DNA of 64,000 bases from Bacillota bacterium. Its GTDB lineage: Bacteria; Bacillota; Clostridia; Acetivibrionales; DTU013. Each line of letters starts with the position of its first letter. The stretch's first letter is position 1. Of the stretch, positions 27,529-37,127 are shown in pieces. The notes beneath the pieces were generated by a model. The model was not told where the DNA came from and searched no databases. It saw only the letters and a list, made by a program, of their open reading frames with translations. The translations under genes and the position numbers were made by a program. The DNA lies in the NCBI GenBank assembly GCA_023435305.1, contig JAEYRV010000053.1, positions 1 to 64,000 on the forward strand, given 5' to 3'.

Positions 27529-28608
27529 ATGGCAAAGAAGTCAATCGTGTTAGTATTGGTGCTGGCTATGCTGGCAACTCTTTTTGCAGGCTGCGGCCAA
27601 GCAGGATCAGGTGCTAAAACTGTTGGTGTAACAATGCCGACAAAATCGCTTCAGAGATGGAACGAGGATGGCGCCAATGTTAAGGCTGCCCTGGAAGCAA
27701 AAGGCTACAAAGTAGATCTTCAGTATGCTGACAACAAACAGGATGTTCAGAACAGCCAGATCGAAAACCAGATCACTATGGGATGCGATGTTCTTGTAAT
27801 CGCTTCAATCGATGGCGGCGCACTGGGCGGAGTTCTTGCACAGGCAAAAGCTAAGAATATCCCCGTAATCGCTTATGACAGATTGATCACAAACACTGAT
27901 AAGTGCGACTACTATGCCACATTCGATAATTACGGCGTTGGCAAGATGCAGGGCGAATTCATCGTCGGCGCACTTGGACTTGACAAAGGCGAAAAAGGAC
28001 CGTTCACTATGGAATGCTTCGGTGGCGACCCGGGCGACAACAATGCAGGTTTGTTCAACAAGGGTGCCATGGATGTTCTGCAGCAGTATATAGACAGCGG
28101 CGTACTCGTAGTCAAATCCGGACAGACCAAGTTCCCGGATCAGATCGCTATCACCAACTGGGAATCCAAGGGAGCTCAGGACAGAATGGATAACCTTCTG
28201 ACAGCATATTATGCTGACCAGAATATCGATGTAGTCCTTTCACCGAATGACAGCCTTGCACAGGGTATAGTTGCATCGCTGAAATCCGCTGGATACGGCT
28301 CATCCTCCAAACCCTTCCCGATCCTCACCGGTCAGGACTGCGACAAGATCAACGTTGGTCAGATCATTCGCGGCGAACAGTCCATGTCCATCTTCAAGGA
28401 TACAAGAGATCTCGCAACTCAGGTCATCGCTATGACCGATGCGATACTCGCAGGACAGACAGTTCCGACAAATGCAAGCTATAACAACGGCGTTGTCGAT
28501 GTAAAATCATTCAACTGCGCAATCAAGTTTGCAAACAAGGATAACTGGAAGGAACTCCTCGTAGACAGCAAGTACTACAAGCTGGAAGATATTCCGGATG
28601 CTAAATAA
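27529..28608 (+). CDS. chvE: ChvE/XylF-type sugar-binding lipoprotein
   Basis: A 359-residue solute-binding protein anchored as a lipoprotein (signal ending in TLFAGC, Cys22). It has the periplasmic-binding-protein type I fold of the xylose/multiple-monosaccharide family (VGVTMPTKSLQRWNEDG at the N-terminus, VIAYDRLI in the middle, FPILTGQDCDKINV late). It should deliver monosaccharides, xylose being the best guess, to the ATPase and permease encoded at 28801 and 30350. A strong hairpin directly after it would let it be made in excess over the membrane components. GGAGG at 27517-27521 precedes ATG 27529. A shorter paralogue lies at 35888. Confidence 0.88.
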   Translation: MAKKSIVLVLVLAMLATLFAGCGQAGSGAKTVGVTMPTKSLQRWNEDGANVKAALEAKGYKVDLQYADNKQDVQNSQIENQITMGCDVLVIASIDGGALGGVLAQAKAKNIPVIAYDRLITNTDKCDYYATFDNYGVGKMQGEFIVGALGLDKGEKGPFTMECFGGDPGDNNAGLFNKGAMDVLQQYIDSGVLVVKSGQTKFPDQIAITNWESKGAQDRMDNLLTAYYADQNIDVVLSPNDSLAQGIVASLKSAGYGSSSKPFPILTGQDCDKINVGQIIRGEQSMSIFKDTRDLATQVIAMTDAILAGQTVPTNASYNNGVVDVKSFNCAIKFANKDNWKELLVDSKYYKLEDIPDAK

Positions 28609-28622
28609 GAATAATCAATGAG

Positions 28623-28655
28623 AAAATGGCGGCAGCCTGGCTGCCGCCATTTTTA
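28623..28655 (+). terminator. Hairpin and T-tract between binding protein and ATPase genes
   Basis: AAAATGGCGGCAG (28623-28635) pairs perfectly with CTGCCGCCATTTT around a 5-nt loop, and TTTTT ends the structure. Partial termination here would favour the binding protein over the transporter. Confidence 0.85.
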
Positions 28656-28800
28656 ATACCGGGAACAAATTACATATGCCTTTAGTGATTGGGAGGCTGC
28701 AAAGGTTCGAAGACAGCCTCGTTGAAATGCCGCTGAGGTAGAAAGTTTTTTCTGTTAATGAAAAATTCTTATAAACCGATGCGATATAAAGGAGCAGACA

Positions 28801-30336
28801 ATGTCGGAAAATATCCTTGAAATGAAAAACATAACGAAAGAGTTCCCTGGCGTCAAGGCTCTCAGCAATGTCAACTTTAAGGTTAAAAAGGGCGAGATCC
28901 ATGCGCTGGTTGGGGAAAACGGAGCCGGCAAATCTACACTCATGAATGTTTTGAGCGGTATATATCCCTATGGTTCATATACCGGTGAAATAATATATAA
29001 GGGAAATGAATGCAGATTCAAAAATATCCGCGACAGTGAAGGAGCGGGTATTGCGATCATCCATCAGGAACTGGCGCTCAGCCCCTTTATGACAATAGCC
29101 GAGAATATATTCATAGGAAATGAGAGATCGAAAAAAGGCGTAATAAATTGGGATGAAACCAATAAAGAAGCTAGTGCGCTAATGAAGAAGGTCGGTCTTA
29201 ATGAAAGCTATGCCACTCTTATAAAGAATATAGGCGTTGGTAAGCAGCAGCTTGTCGAGATAGCAAAGGCACTGTCAAAGAACTGTGAACTTCTCATACT
29301 CGATGAGCCGACAGCAGCTCTCAACGACGACGATTCAGATCACCTTCTCGAGCTCTTGCGAACGCTTAATAAAGAGCATGGTTTGACGTGTATAATGATT
29401 TCACACAAGCTTCATGAAGTTATTAAAGTTGCAGACACTATAACCGTCCTGCGTGATGGAAAGACAATAGAGACTCTGGACAATGACGAGAATGTCAATG
29501 AAGGCCGGATCATCAAGGGAATGGTAGGCCGTGAACTTACCGACCGCTTCCCGAAGCATACGACAAATGCTGGTGAAATAGGGTTTGAAATCAAGAACTG
29601 GACCGTGCATGATCCGCTTGACGAGGACAGAGTTGTTATAAACAATGTGAACATGCACTTCAGAAAGGGAGAGATCGTCGGACTTGCAGGCCTTATGGGC
29701 GCAGGACGGACAGAGCTGGCGATGAGCGTATTCGGCAGGGCTTACGGTAAAAAGATCAGCGGGTCGCTTGTCAAGGATGGCAAGGAGCTGACGCTGAACA
29801 GTATCGGGCAGGCAATAGCCAATGGTATAGCCTATGTTACCGAAGACAGAAAAACAGCCGGATTGGTACATATACAAGACATTAAAAAGAACATCACTCT
29901 GTCAAGCTTAAAGAAGATCACAAAAGGTTTTGTGGTAAATGAAGACGAAGAAATCATTGTAGGAAAGAATTTCAGAGAACAGTTCAACATAAAATCGTCA
30001 AGTGTATTTCAAAAAGCAGGTAATCTGTCAGGAGGAAACCAGCAGAAGGTAGTTCTCAGCAAATGGATCTTTTCCTCCCCTGATGTGCTGATACTCGACG
30101 AGCCCACGAGAGGAATCGATGTCGGCGCCAAGTATGAGATATACAAGATCATCCTGCAGTTGGCGGAATCCGGGAAATGCGTCATCATGATCTCTTCTGA
30201 GCTGCCGGAAATATTGGGGATCAGCGACCGGCTGTACATAATCAATGAGGGACGTGTCGTAGGAGAAATGAAGACCAGCGAGGCAAACCAGGAGGATATC
30301 ATGTCCACCATAATCAGAAGTTCAGCTGGGCGATAG
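28801..30336 (+). CDS. gguA: Multiple-monosaccharide ABC transporter ATPase, two fused domains
   Basis: A 511-residue cytoplasmic ATPase with two nucleotide-binding domains, as in GguA/MmsA/XylG. Domain 1 has Walker A GENGAGKST, a signature region GVGKQQLVEIAKAL and Walker B LLILDEPTAAL. Domain 2 has a degenerate Walker A (LMGAGRTEL) but an intact SGGNQQKVVLSKW signature and VLILDEPTRGIDVG. The YPYGSYTGEI segment is typical of the GguA/XylG group. AAAGGAG precedes the ATG. It forms an operon with the permease 13 bp downstream. Confidence 0.92.
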   Translation: MSENILEMKNITKEFPGVKALSNVNFKVKKGEIHALVGENGAGKSTLMNVLSGIYPYGSYTGEIIYKGNECRFKNIRDSEGAGIAIIHQELALSPFMTIAENIFIGNERSKKGVINWDETNKEASALMKKVGLNESYATLIKNIGVGKQQLVEIAKALSKNCELLILDEPTAALNDDDSDHLLELLRTLNKEHGLTCIMISHKLHEVIKVADTITVLRDGKTIETLDNDENVNEGRIIKGMVGRELTDRFPKHTTNAGEIGFEIKNWTVHDPLDEDRVVINNVNMHFRKGEIVGLAGLMGAGRTELAMSVFGRAYGKKISGSLVKDGKELTLNSIGQAIANGIAYVTEDRKTAGLVHIQDIKKNITLSSLKKITKGFVVNEDEEIIVGKNFREQFNIKSSSVFQKAGNLSGGNQQKVVLSKWIFSSPDVLILDEPTRGIDVGAKYEIYKIILQLAESGKCVIMISSELPEILGISDRLYIINEGRVVGEMKTSEANQEDIMSTIIRSSAGR

Positions 30337-30349
30337 GGGGAATATATAT

Positions 30350-31573
30350 ATGAACAGTTTTAAGGAAGTATTGAACCGAAACATACGACAATACGGGATG
30401 ATTTTTGCTCTGGTCGTTATCATGATATTTTTCGGAGTCATGACCGGAGGAAAGCTTATATGGCCTAGAAACGTATCGATGCTTGTGCGTCAGAATGCTT
30501 ACGTGTTGATACTTGCCATTGGAATGATGTTTTGTATATTGACCGGCGGCAATGTCGACCTTTCGGTCGGATCGCTGGTCGCACTGGTAAGCGCCATGTC
30601 AGGACTGATGGCCACCACACTTGGTCTGCCTTCAGGAGTGGCAATAATCTTCAGCATAATAACAGGTCTTCTGGCAGGTATCTGGCAGGGATTCTGGATA
30701 GCATATGTCAGAGTGCCGCCCTTTATTACGACACTTGCAGGCATGCTTGTTTTCAGGGGAGTCAACAATATAATACTGAACGGACAGACACTGCCTCTAT
30801 CCGGTCTTTATATTGTTATAGGGACAGGTTCGGTTCCTGATTTTGCACCAAATACAGTCCCGGATTTTTTACATATCGGCGATTTGTTGCAGCTGCAAAA
30901 CAAGCCGGAATTTCTCAATCTGACGATGCTTGCTACAGGACTTGCACTATCTGTCATATACGTGCTGGTTGTGATCTTTAACAGAAAAAACAAGAAACTG
31001 CGCGGATATGAAGTGCCAACCCTAAAGGCTGTTATCACAAAGGTCATTACATTCTTTGTTATTATCAATATCTTCTCTTACTGGCTGGCTATGGATGACG
31101 GTTTGCCAATAATGCTGATTTTACTTGCAGCCTTATATGCAATTTATACATTTATAGCTACCAAGACGATACCTGGACGACATATTTACGCTATGGGTGG
31201 AAACATAAAGGCGGCAGAGCTTTCCGGCGTCAACACCAAAAAAATGATGTTCCTCGTATATGCGAACATGGGACTTCTGGCGGGTGTCGCAGGTGTAGTT
31301 ACTGCGGGAAGATTGATGGCTTCCTCGCCGAATGTGGGAGCGAACTTTGAGCTCGACGCTATAGGTGCATGCTTTATAGGCGGCGCATCTGCATACGGCG
31401 GAGTAGGTACGATTTGGGGAGCAGTCGTAGGCGCATTTATAATGGGCGTTATGAACAACGGTATGTCCATTATAGGATTAAACGTCTTCCTGCAGTCTGT
31501 AGCAAAAGGAATGGTCGTTTTGCTCGCTGTCGCATTCGACATGTACTCGAAATCCAAGTCCAGACTCGGCTAG
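30350..31573 (+). CDS. gguB: Multiple-monosaccharide ABC transporter permease
   Basis: A 407-residue membrane permease of the BPD_transp_2 class. It shows the family motif GGNVDLSVGSLVALVSAMSG in the N-terminal half and GGASAYGGVGTIWGAVVGA near the end. The long insert between membrane segments (about residues 205-245, including GYEVPTLKAVITKVI) is characteristic of GguB/XylH rather than the shorter ribose-type permeases. It pairs with the ATPase upstream and the lipoprotein at 27529. GGGGG lies upstream of the ATG. Confidence 0.92.
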   Translation: MNSFKEVLNRNIRQYGMIFALVVIMIFFGVMTGGKLIWPRNVSMLVRQNAYVLILAIGMMFCILTGGNVDLSVGSLVALVSAMSGLMATTLGLPSGVAIIFSIITGLLAGIWQGFWIAYVRVPPFITTLAGMLVFRGVNNIILNGQTLPLSGLYIVIGTGSVPDFAPNTVPDFLHIGDLLQLQNKPEFLNLTMLATGLALSVIYVLVVIFNRKNKKLRGYEVPTLKAVITKVITFFVIINIFSYWLAMDDGLPIMLILLAALYAIYTFIATKTIPGRHIYAMGGNIKAAELSGVNTKKMMFLVYANMGLLAGVAGVVTAGRLMASSPNVGANFELDAIGACFIGGASAYGGVGTIWGAVVGAFIMGVMNNGMSIIGLNVFLQSVAKGMVVLLAVAFDMYSKSKSRLG

Positions 31574-31673
31574 TTCAAAACAGGACAATGTATTCAGGGC
31601 TGTCTTTGAATCAGAAAAACTGATCGGGGATGGCCCTCTTCATTTATACATGATTATTTTTCAGACCCTTTTA

Positions 31674-31682
31674 TGGTATAAT
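31674..31682 (+). promoter_or_regulatory. Extended -10 promoter of the sensor operon
   Basis: TGGTATAAT is a perfect extended -10 element. The -35 region is poor. A GGCCGG/CCGGCC hairpin (31700-31716) lies in the short leader just before the GGGGG ribosome binding site. Confidence 0.55.
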
Positions 31683-31732
31683 GGTGAAGGTTAAGAACGG
31701 GCCGGCGTTACCGGCCTGCAGGGGGTAGCAAA

Positions 31733-32743
31733 ATGAAATGGCTGTATAAAATAGCATTGGGCATTCTGCTTGCCACTGTGGTTTCATCTGCGACATTGGC
31801 GGCTTATTATTTCAGCAAGGTCAATAAGGTCTTTGACGAAAACGCAACAAATGTATTTGGAGAGAATCCGAAATATCATTTTTCACTCATATTGAATTCC
31901 AGAGATGACGAGTATTGGCAGAGCTTCACAGAAGGCGTGTTCGAGGCCGGAAAAGTACACAATGCCGCAATCGAGTACAATCCGATATCCGATCCGGACA
32001 GCGTTGATAAAACCATTGAGTATATCAATATTGCCAACAAATCAAGAGTTGACGGCATAATTGTAAATGGTGAAAATTCGGCTGAATATTCGGATGCATT
32101 AAACAGCGCTGCAAAGTCTGGGTTACATATTGTTGTTGGGCTGGTGGAATCCATCGACAGCAACAGGCTCTCATATGTGGGGAATAATTTCTATGACTAT
32201 GGAGTAAAGGCGGCCAAGCTTATATCACAGGCATCGAATAAGAGTTCTCCGATCAATCTGGCGGTGATACTGTCGGATACGAGCCGAAGCGGGACTGATA
32301 AGACTGTAGTGTCACAGTCCGACATCATGATGAGCGGTATAAAGAGCGTTATCGAAAGTGAGAAAAAGATAAACCTTCTGGGCACATTGTACCGAAGAAG
32401 TGATCTGCTTGGGGCTGAGGACCTGACAAGAGACATATTGACTCAGCATCCCGATGTGGATGTAATATTCTGCACTAATGCAAAGGATACTGCGGCAGCT
32501 GCAAGGGTGATCGTTGAACGAAACCTGGTAGGTGAAGTCGTCATCGTTGGCACCGGTGTCACTGATGAGATCAAGTATTATATCAAGAAAGGCATCATAT
32601 TTGGTGCGATGGATAGGAATGGATATAATGCCGGGTATAAGGCAGTGGAGATATTGTGCGGAAGCGTGGGAGATTCTTTCCAGTCCAGTTATATAAACAT
32701 TGCTACAGACATATACACGGCTATAAATATCGATCAAAAATAG
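31733..32743 (+). CDS. Membrane-anchored sugar-binding protein, likely sensor (XylFII-like)
   Basis: A 336-residue protein with an uncleaved-looking N-terminal membrane segment (residues about 5-28, no lipobox) and a periplasmic-binding-protein type I domain (FSLILNSRDDEYWQSFTEG, VDGIIVNGENS, DVIFCTNAKDTAAA, FGAMDRNGYNAGYKAVEIL). It is encoded 15 bp before a YesM/LytS-type kinase. Its likely role is to bind a sugar outside the cell and signal through that kinase, as described for XylFII-LytS in solventogenic clostridia. It is unlikely to be the transporter's own carrier because it lacks lipidation and lies in the sensor operon. Confidence 0.8.
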   Translation: MKWLYKIALGILLATVVSSATLAAYYFSKVNKVFDENATNVFGENPKYHFSLILNSRDDEYWQSFTEGVFEAGKVHNAAIEYNPISDPDSVDKTIEYINIANKSRVDGIIVNGENSAEYSDALNSAAKSGLHIVVGLVESIDSNRLSYVGNNFYDYGVKAAKLISQASNKSSPINLAVILSDTSRSGTDKTVVSQSDIMMSGIKSVIESEKKINLLGTLYRRSDLLGAEDLTRDILTQHPDVDVIFCTNAKDTAAAARVIVERNLVGEVVIVGTGVTDEIKYYIKKGIIFGAMDRNGYNAGYKAVEILCGSVGDSFQSSYINIATDIYTAINIDQK

Positions 32744-32758
32744 CGAGGCATACAAGCT

Positions 32759-34300
32759 ATGAAAAAAATGTGGGATGGAATGTTCAACAGCATAAAGTCC
32801 AGGATCATTGCGGTTTTTGTCCTGACAATGATCCTGGCCAGCGCTGCGAGTATATTTATTCTGGGGCTGTCCAGCAACATAATCGAAAAGATGGATGATA
32901 TGTTCGCCGCCAATGTTGAAATAGAACAATTTCTCGGCGACATGTATAACGTGAATTCCAATCTGACGGATTACCTTGTGACATCCGATTCGGACAGCCT
33001 GCTCAACTATTACAGATACAAGGAAATATTCAGCGAGAAGGCTCAGAGCATGTTTTACGAGCTGCGTGGGATATATAGCCAGAATGACCTTATTTACAAA
33101 GATATAGCGTACATGGTGGATTCGTATTTCAATGAAACGGAAGCGGCTGTGAAAGCAAAGAGGACCGGAAATGCAGATGAATATATCGCGAAATATGCTG
33201 AAGCAAATCGTATAACAGGATATATCCGGACGTATACCGACCGCCTGAACCTGAATATTTTAAATATCAATACCACCCAGTATCTCAATATGTCGGAGAA
33301 TCTGAACAAACTGAGGACAGTCAATCTGGTACTGATAATATCCGTGGTATTACTCAACGTACTTGTTATGTTCTACCTGACATATAACATGACCAAGCCC
33401 ATAATCAAGCTTGCGCATTCGGCTGAGCAAATGTCCATGGGCAACTTTGATGCGGATGATGTCGAGGTTTATTCACAGGACGAACTCAGCATAATGGCAA
33501 ACGCATTCAATGCAATGAAGCACAGCATCAGGAATTATATCAGCGAGCTGCACAACAAGGCCGACACCGAATCGCAGCTTTTGGAACAGCAGATAGAAAA
33601 CCTGAGGATGAAGTCGCTGCTTGCCGATGCGGAGATGAAGGCGCTGCAGATGCAGATAAACCCCCATTTTCTATTTAACACACTCAATGCCGGCGTACAG
33701 CTTGCAATGATCGAGGGAGCTGACAGGACGTCGACCTTCCTTGATAATATGGCGAAGATATTCAGATACAACGTCAAGAGTCTGGACAGAACGGTCAGGA
33801 TAAAGGATGAGATCGACACGATTAAGGCATATGAGGATCTGTTCCTTGTGCGTTTCGGAGATATAATGAAATTTGAATACGATATTGATCAAAGCCTGCT
33901 TGATATAAATGTCCCGCCTCTGATCATCCAGCCCTTGGTGGAAAACGCTACGATCCATGGTATAGGCAATCTGGAGAGAGGCGGTGTGATCAAGGTCTCC
34001 CTTGACAAAACAGATACCGATGTAAGAATGAGCGTCCAGGACGATGGGGTAGGGATGAGCGAGGAGACGAGACAAAAGATACTGCAGTGCAAAATGTATG
34101 ACAGCGACATATTCGGCCATATGACGGGAATCGGAATATACAACGTGGTACAGAGGCTGAGGCTGTTCTTCAAATGTGAAGATGTAATAGAAGTGCACAG
34201 CTCACCGGGCGAGGGCACAAAGGTGGTTTTAAAGATTCCCTGCAGTTCCCTTCAGGAAAAGGCGGATCAATTGATAAAGGTGGGTGATTCATTTGTATAG
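32759..34300 (+). CDS. Sensor histidine kinase, YesM/LytS type
   Basis: A 513-residue kinase. Two membrane segments (about 15-40 and 183-205) frame an extracellular, mainly helical region. A HAMP domain (about 205-260) and a coiled coil follow. The His_kinase region has the phospho-acceptor in MQINPHFLFNTLN, and the ATPase domain has VENATIHGIGN and a DDGVGMSEE G-box. Its partner regulator starts inside its last codons, so the two are translationally coupled. The helical sensor region probably contacts the anchored binding protein encoded just upstream. Confidence 0.92.
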   Translation: MKKMWDGMFNSIKSRIIAVFVLTMILASAASIFILGLSSNIIEKMDDMFAANVEIEQFLGDMYNVNSNLTDYLVTSDSDSLLNYYRYKEIFSEKAQSMFYELRGIYSQNDLIYKDIAYMVDSYFNETEAAVKAKRTGNADEYIAKYAEANRITGYIRTYTDRLNLNILNINTTQYLNMSENLNKLRTVNLVLIISVVLLNVLVMFYLTYNMTKPIIKLAHSAEQMSMGNFDADDVEVYSQDELSIMANAFNAMKHSIRNYISELHNKADTESQLLEQQIENLRMKSLLADAEMKALQMQINPHFLFNTLNAGVQLAMIEGADRTSTFLDNMAKIFRYNVKSLDRTVRIKDEIDTIKAYEDLFLVRFGDIMKFEYDIDQSLLDINVPPLIIQPLVENATIHGIGNLERGGVIKVSLDKTDTDVRMSVQDDGVGMSEETRQKILQCKMYDSDIFGHMTGIGIYNVVQRLRLFFKCEDVIEVHSSPGEGTKVVLKIPCSSLQEKADQLIKVGDSFV

Positions 34301-35891
34301 CCTTATGGTATGTGATGATGAGCAGATAATGATCGAATCCGTACGTCATATTGTAGAAACCGAATTCAGTAATGTAAAGATCATCGAGACTGCAAGATCG
34401 GGAAGAGAAGCGATCGAAAAAACGCTGACTATCAAGCCCGACATAATACTGACTGACATCAAGATGCCGGGTATAAACGGTCTTGATGCGATCAAGGAAA
34501 TAAAGAAGGTCCATAGTGATGTAAAGATAGTCATAGTATCTGTCTATGAGTTTTTTGAATATGCCAAACAGGCTGTCGAGCTTGGAGTCAGCGAGTATCT
34601 GATAAAGCCTGTGAAAAAGGAAAGGCTTGTAGAGACCCTGCAGAGGATATTGGACCAGCTGGATGCCGAAAGACGCAAATACAGGTGGGAGCTTGAGGCG
34701 AAGGAGAGGATCGAAAAGATGCTTTCAGCTGTTGAGCACAGCTTCATCTATTCATTGCTTTTTGCTCAGATGCACAAGAGGGATATCAGCAGGTATAAAA
34801 GAGAATTTTTTGATATAGACAACGAGACGGGTTTTGTTTTCGTTCTGACCTTCAATAAAAGCGGCAAAGGAGGCTGTTACGAAGTAGAATTGGGAGAAAG
34901 TCTGGATAACCACGACATTTATACCCTGTTCAAAAATAATCTGAAATACAGATGCAAGTGTATAGTCGGTCCGGTCTTGCTTGACAGAGTCGTCGTTTAT
35001 GTGGCACAAAGCATTGATGATCTGTATCAGCAGAGGGTCCAATCTATAGCCTGTCTGGAAGATATAATGCATTTATTGGAGGAGAGATACAGGATCGAAT
35101 TCAAGATCGGGATAGGTAGGATCCATAATGACCATGAAATAATGATGTCCTATCAGGAAGCCCTCAGGGCGTTGAATTACAGTGAGGGCGGCGGAATAGT
35201 CCATATAGATGATATCGCTCCGAACACATACAATGCGGGATATGAAATAGTGACACAGGAGAACAAGCTTATAATTGGACTCGAAAATGGTGATGTTCAA
35301 AGATGCATGACGATATTATCCGATATCTTCAGGAAATATCCCAATTTCTTCGAGCAGGAGAACATCCATTACAGAATAATAGAAATGATGACGGCGGTCC
35401 GGCGGGTCGCGACTGAAAACGGGATCAACGACAATATCGAACCCGGACACTATATCAAAAGGATACTGTCCTGCAGGTCCGGGGAAGAGTTTGAACAGAT
35501 ATGCACAGAGGAGATAAGGAAAATCGCATGTGAAATAAACGCCAAGAAAAAAAGCAATATAGGTAAAATAGTTGAACAGACTAATACGCTGATAAATGAA
35601 AGATTCAGTCAGGATCTGAATCTGGATGATATTTCAAAGGAGCTGCATATCAGTCCCCAGTATCTGAGCCGGCTGTACAAAAACGAAACGGGTGAGAACT
35701 TCATTGAAAGGCTGACATCGGTCCGAATTGAAAATGCAAAGAAGCTGATGAAGGAAGGCAAATATTCCATCAAAGAAATCTGCTATATGTCAGGATACAG
35801 CGACCCCAACTATTTCAGTAAATTGTTCAAAAAGCATGAGGGAATATCTCCGACAGACTATCAAAAACAGATCCAGGGAGGTTTGTTATGA
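34293..35891 (+). CDS. YesN-type response regulator (REC + AraC HTH), TTG start
   Basis: A 532-residue partner of the preceding kinase. The receiver domain is residues 1-120 (phospho-Asp in DIILTDIKMPG, Lys in YLIKPVK). A YesN-type middle domain follows, then an AraC DNA-binding domain at about 430-530 (LDDISKELHISPQYLSRLYK, IKEICYMSGYSDPNYFSKLF). AAAGGTGGG at 34276-34284 is 9 nt before TTG 34293, and MYSLMVCDDE matches the normal receiver start; the in-frame GTG at 34284 overlaps the ribosome binding site. The start overlaps the kinase stop by 8 nt, and the stop overlaps the next gene as ATGA. It is a close paralogue of the regulator at 4687. Confidence 0.9.
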   Translation: MYSLMVCDDEQIMIESVRHIVETEFSNVKIIETARSGREAIEKTLTIKPDIILTDIKMPGINGLDAIKEIKKVHSDVKIVIVSVYEFFEYAKQAVELGVSEYLIKPVKKERLVETLQRILDQLDAERRKYRWELEAKERIEKMLSAVEHSFIYSLLFAQMHKRDISRYKREFFDIDNETGFVFVLTFNKSGKGGCYEVELGESLDNHDIYTLFKNNLKYRCKCIVGPVLLDRVVVYVAQSIDDLYQQRVQSIACLEDIMHLLEERYRIEFKIGIGRIHNDHEIMMSYQEALRALNYSEGGGIVHIDDIAPNTYNAGYEIVTQENKLIIGLENGDVQRCMTILSDIFRKYPNFFEQENIHYRIIEMMTAVRRVATENGINDNIEPGHYIKRILSCRSGEEFEQICTEEIRKIACEINAKKKSNIGKIVEQTNTLINERFSQDLNLDDISKELHISPQYLSRLYKNETGENFIERLTSVRIENAKKLMKEGKYSIKEICYMSGYSDPNYFSKLFKKHEGISPTDYQKQIQGGLL

Positions 35892-36910
35892 GGAAGACAG
35901 TTGCTTTGTCATTGGCTGTGCTGCTTATGCTTTTAAGCGGCTGCACCCAGGACAAACCCATAGACAAGGATGATGACACTGTCAAAATAGGATTCATATA
36001 TGAAACAATGACTGTGGAAAGATGGCAGCGTGACAGGGACATATTTGTCGCGAAGGCAGAAAACCTTGGGGCGAAGGTCATAGTAAAGGATGCGTATGAG
36101 GACGCCGATCGCCAGAGGGAGATAGGTATCGAAATGATCGACCAGGGAGTGGATGTGCTGGTTATTGTCGCCTTTGACAAGGACAGTCTCAAAGACCTGG
36201 TCAAATATGCCCACAGCCGGGACGTGAAGGTGATCGCATATGACCGGATGATAAAGGATGTCGACATTGACTTTCACATATCATTCGACAATACCGAGGT
36301 AGGTTACCTGATGGGAAAGGCTGCGACTGAAAATGTGCCTGTGGGGAATTATCTGATCCTCAACGGCACTAAGAGAGACAACAATTCATTCATGCTGAAC
36401 GAGGGATATTACAGCGTACTTACGCCGTTGATCGAAAAAGGAGATATAAAGATCATAGGCGAGACATGGATAGATTTCTGGCGTGATGAGGTTTCCTATA
36501 ATTATGTGAATAAGATGTTGAACAACGGGCAGAAAATAGATGCTATCATTGCCGCGAATGATCAGCTTGCAGGCGGAGCGATAACCGCTTTGAGCGAGAA
36601 CAGGCTTGCAGGCAAGGTGTTCGTGACAGGGCAGGATGCGGAGCTGAGCGCCTGCCGGAGGATCGTTGAGGGCACCCAGGGCTCTACCGTTTACAAGCCG
36701 ATCCATATCCTGGCGGAGGGAGCGGCCGAGATAGCAGTCAAAATGGCAAAGGGTGAAGATATAGGTCCCCATGAGAAAATGTCCAACGGGACGTATGATG
36801 TCAGCTGCAGGATTTACAGTCCTCAGCTTGTGACGAAGGACAACATTGATGACACTGTAATAAAGGACGGCTTCTTCACAGCCGAGCAGGTATACATAAA
36901 CGTACAGTAG
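35888..36910 (+). CDS. Xylose-type sugar-binding lipoprotein in the sensor operon
   Basis: A 340-residue lipoprotein (signal ending in LMLLSGC, Cys19) of the XylF/ChvE binding-protein family (IGFIYETMTVERWQRDRD, DVLVIVAFDKDSL, VIAYDRMI, VFVTGQDAEL). It is a paralogue of the transporter binding protein at 27529, sharing DVLVI and the VIAYDR motif. Its ATG overlaps the stop of the regulator gene by 4 nt, so it is part of the sensor operon. It probably supplies ligand sensing or sugar capture for regulation rather than transport, although a shared transport role is possible. Confidence 0.85.
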   Translation: MRKTVALSLAVLLMLLSGCTQDKPIDKDDDTVKIGFIYETMTVERWQRDRDIFVAKAENLGAKVIVKDAYEDADRQREIGIEMIDQGVDVLVIVAFDKDSLKDLVKYAHSRDVKVIAYDRMIKDVDIDFHISFDNTEVGYLMGKAATENVPVGNYLILNGTKRDNNSFMLNEGYYSVLTPLIEKGDIKIIGETWIDFWRDEVSYNYVNKMLNNGQKIDAIIAANDQLAGGAITALSENRLAGKVFVTGQDAELSACRRIVEGTQGSTVYKPIHILAEGAAEIAVKMAKGEDIGPHEKMSNGTYDVSCRIYSPQLVTKDNIDDTVIKDGFFTAEQVYINVQ

Positions 36911-36940
36911 TGTGCCTGGCACGTCAGTCAGACAGTTATT

Positions 36941-36969
36941 AATGCCGTATCGTAAATCGATGCGGCATT
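36941..36969 (+). terminator. Hairpin after the sensor operon
   Basis: AATGCCGTATCG pairs with CGATGCGGCATT (one G-U pair) around TAAAT, giving a 12-bp stem 30 nt after the stop. There is no T-tract, so termination is uncertain. Confidence 0.45.
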
Positions 36970-37127
36970 GCTGCTATATTATGAGACGAAGTGCCCTTTC
37001 CGGTAGAAAAAAACCAACTCATATCAAAAAAAATTCTATTGCGGATTAGGGCCATGTAATTCATAATAAACGGGGGGTCGTGTAAACAATGGCGGAGCTT
37101 GATACATCTGTTTTAAGGGATGACAAT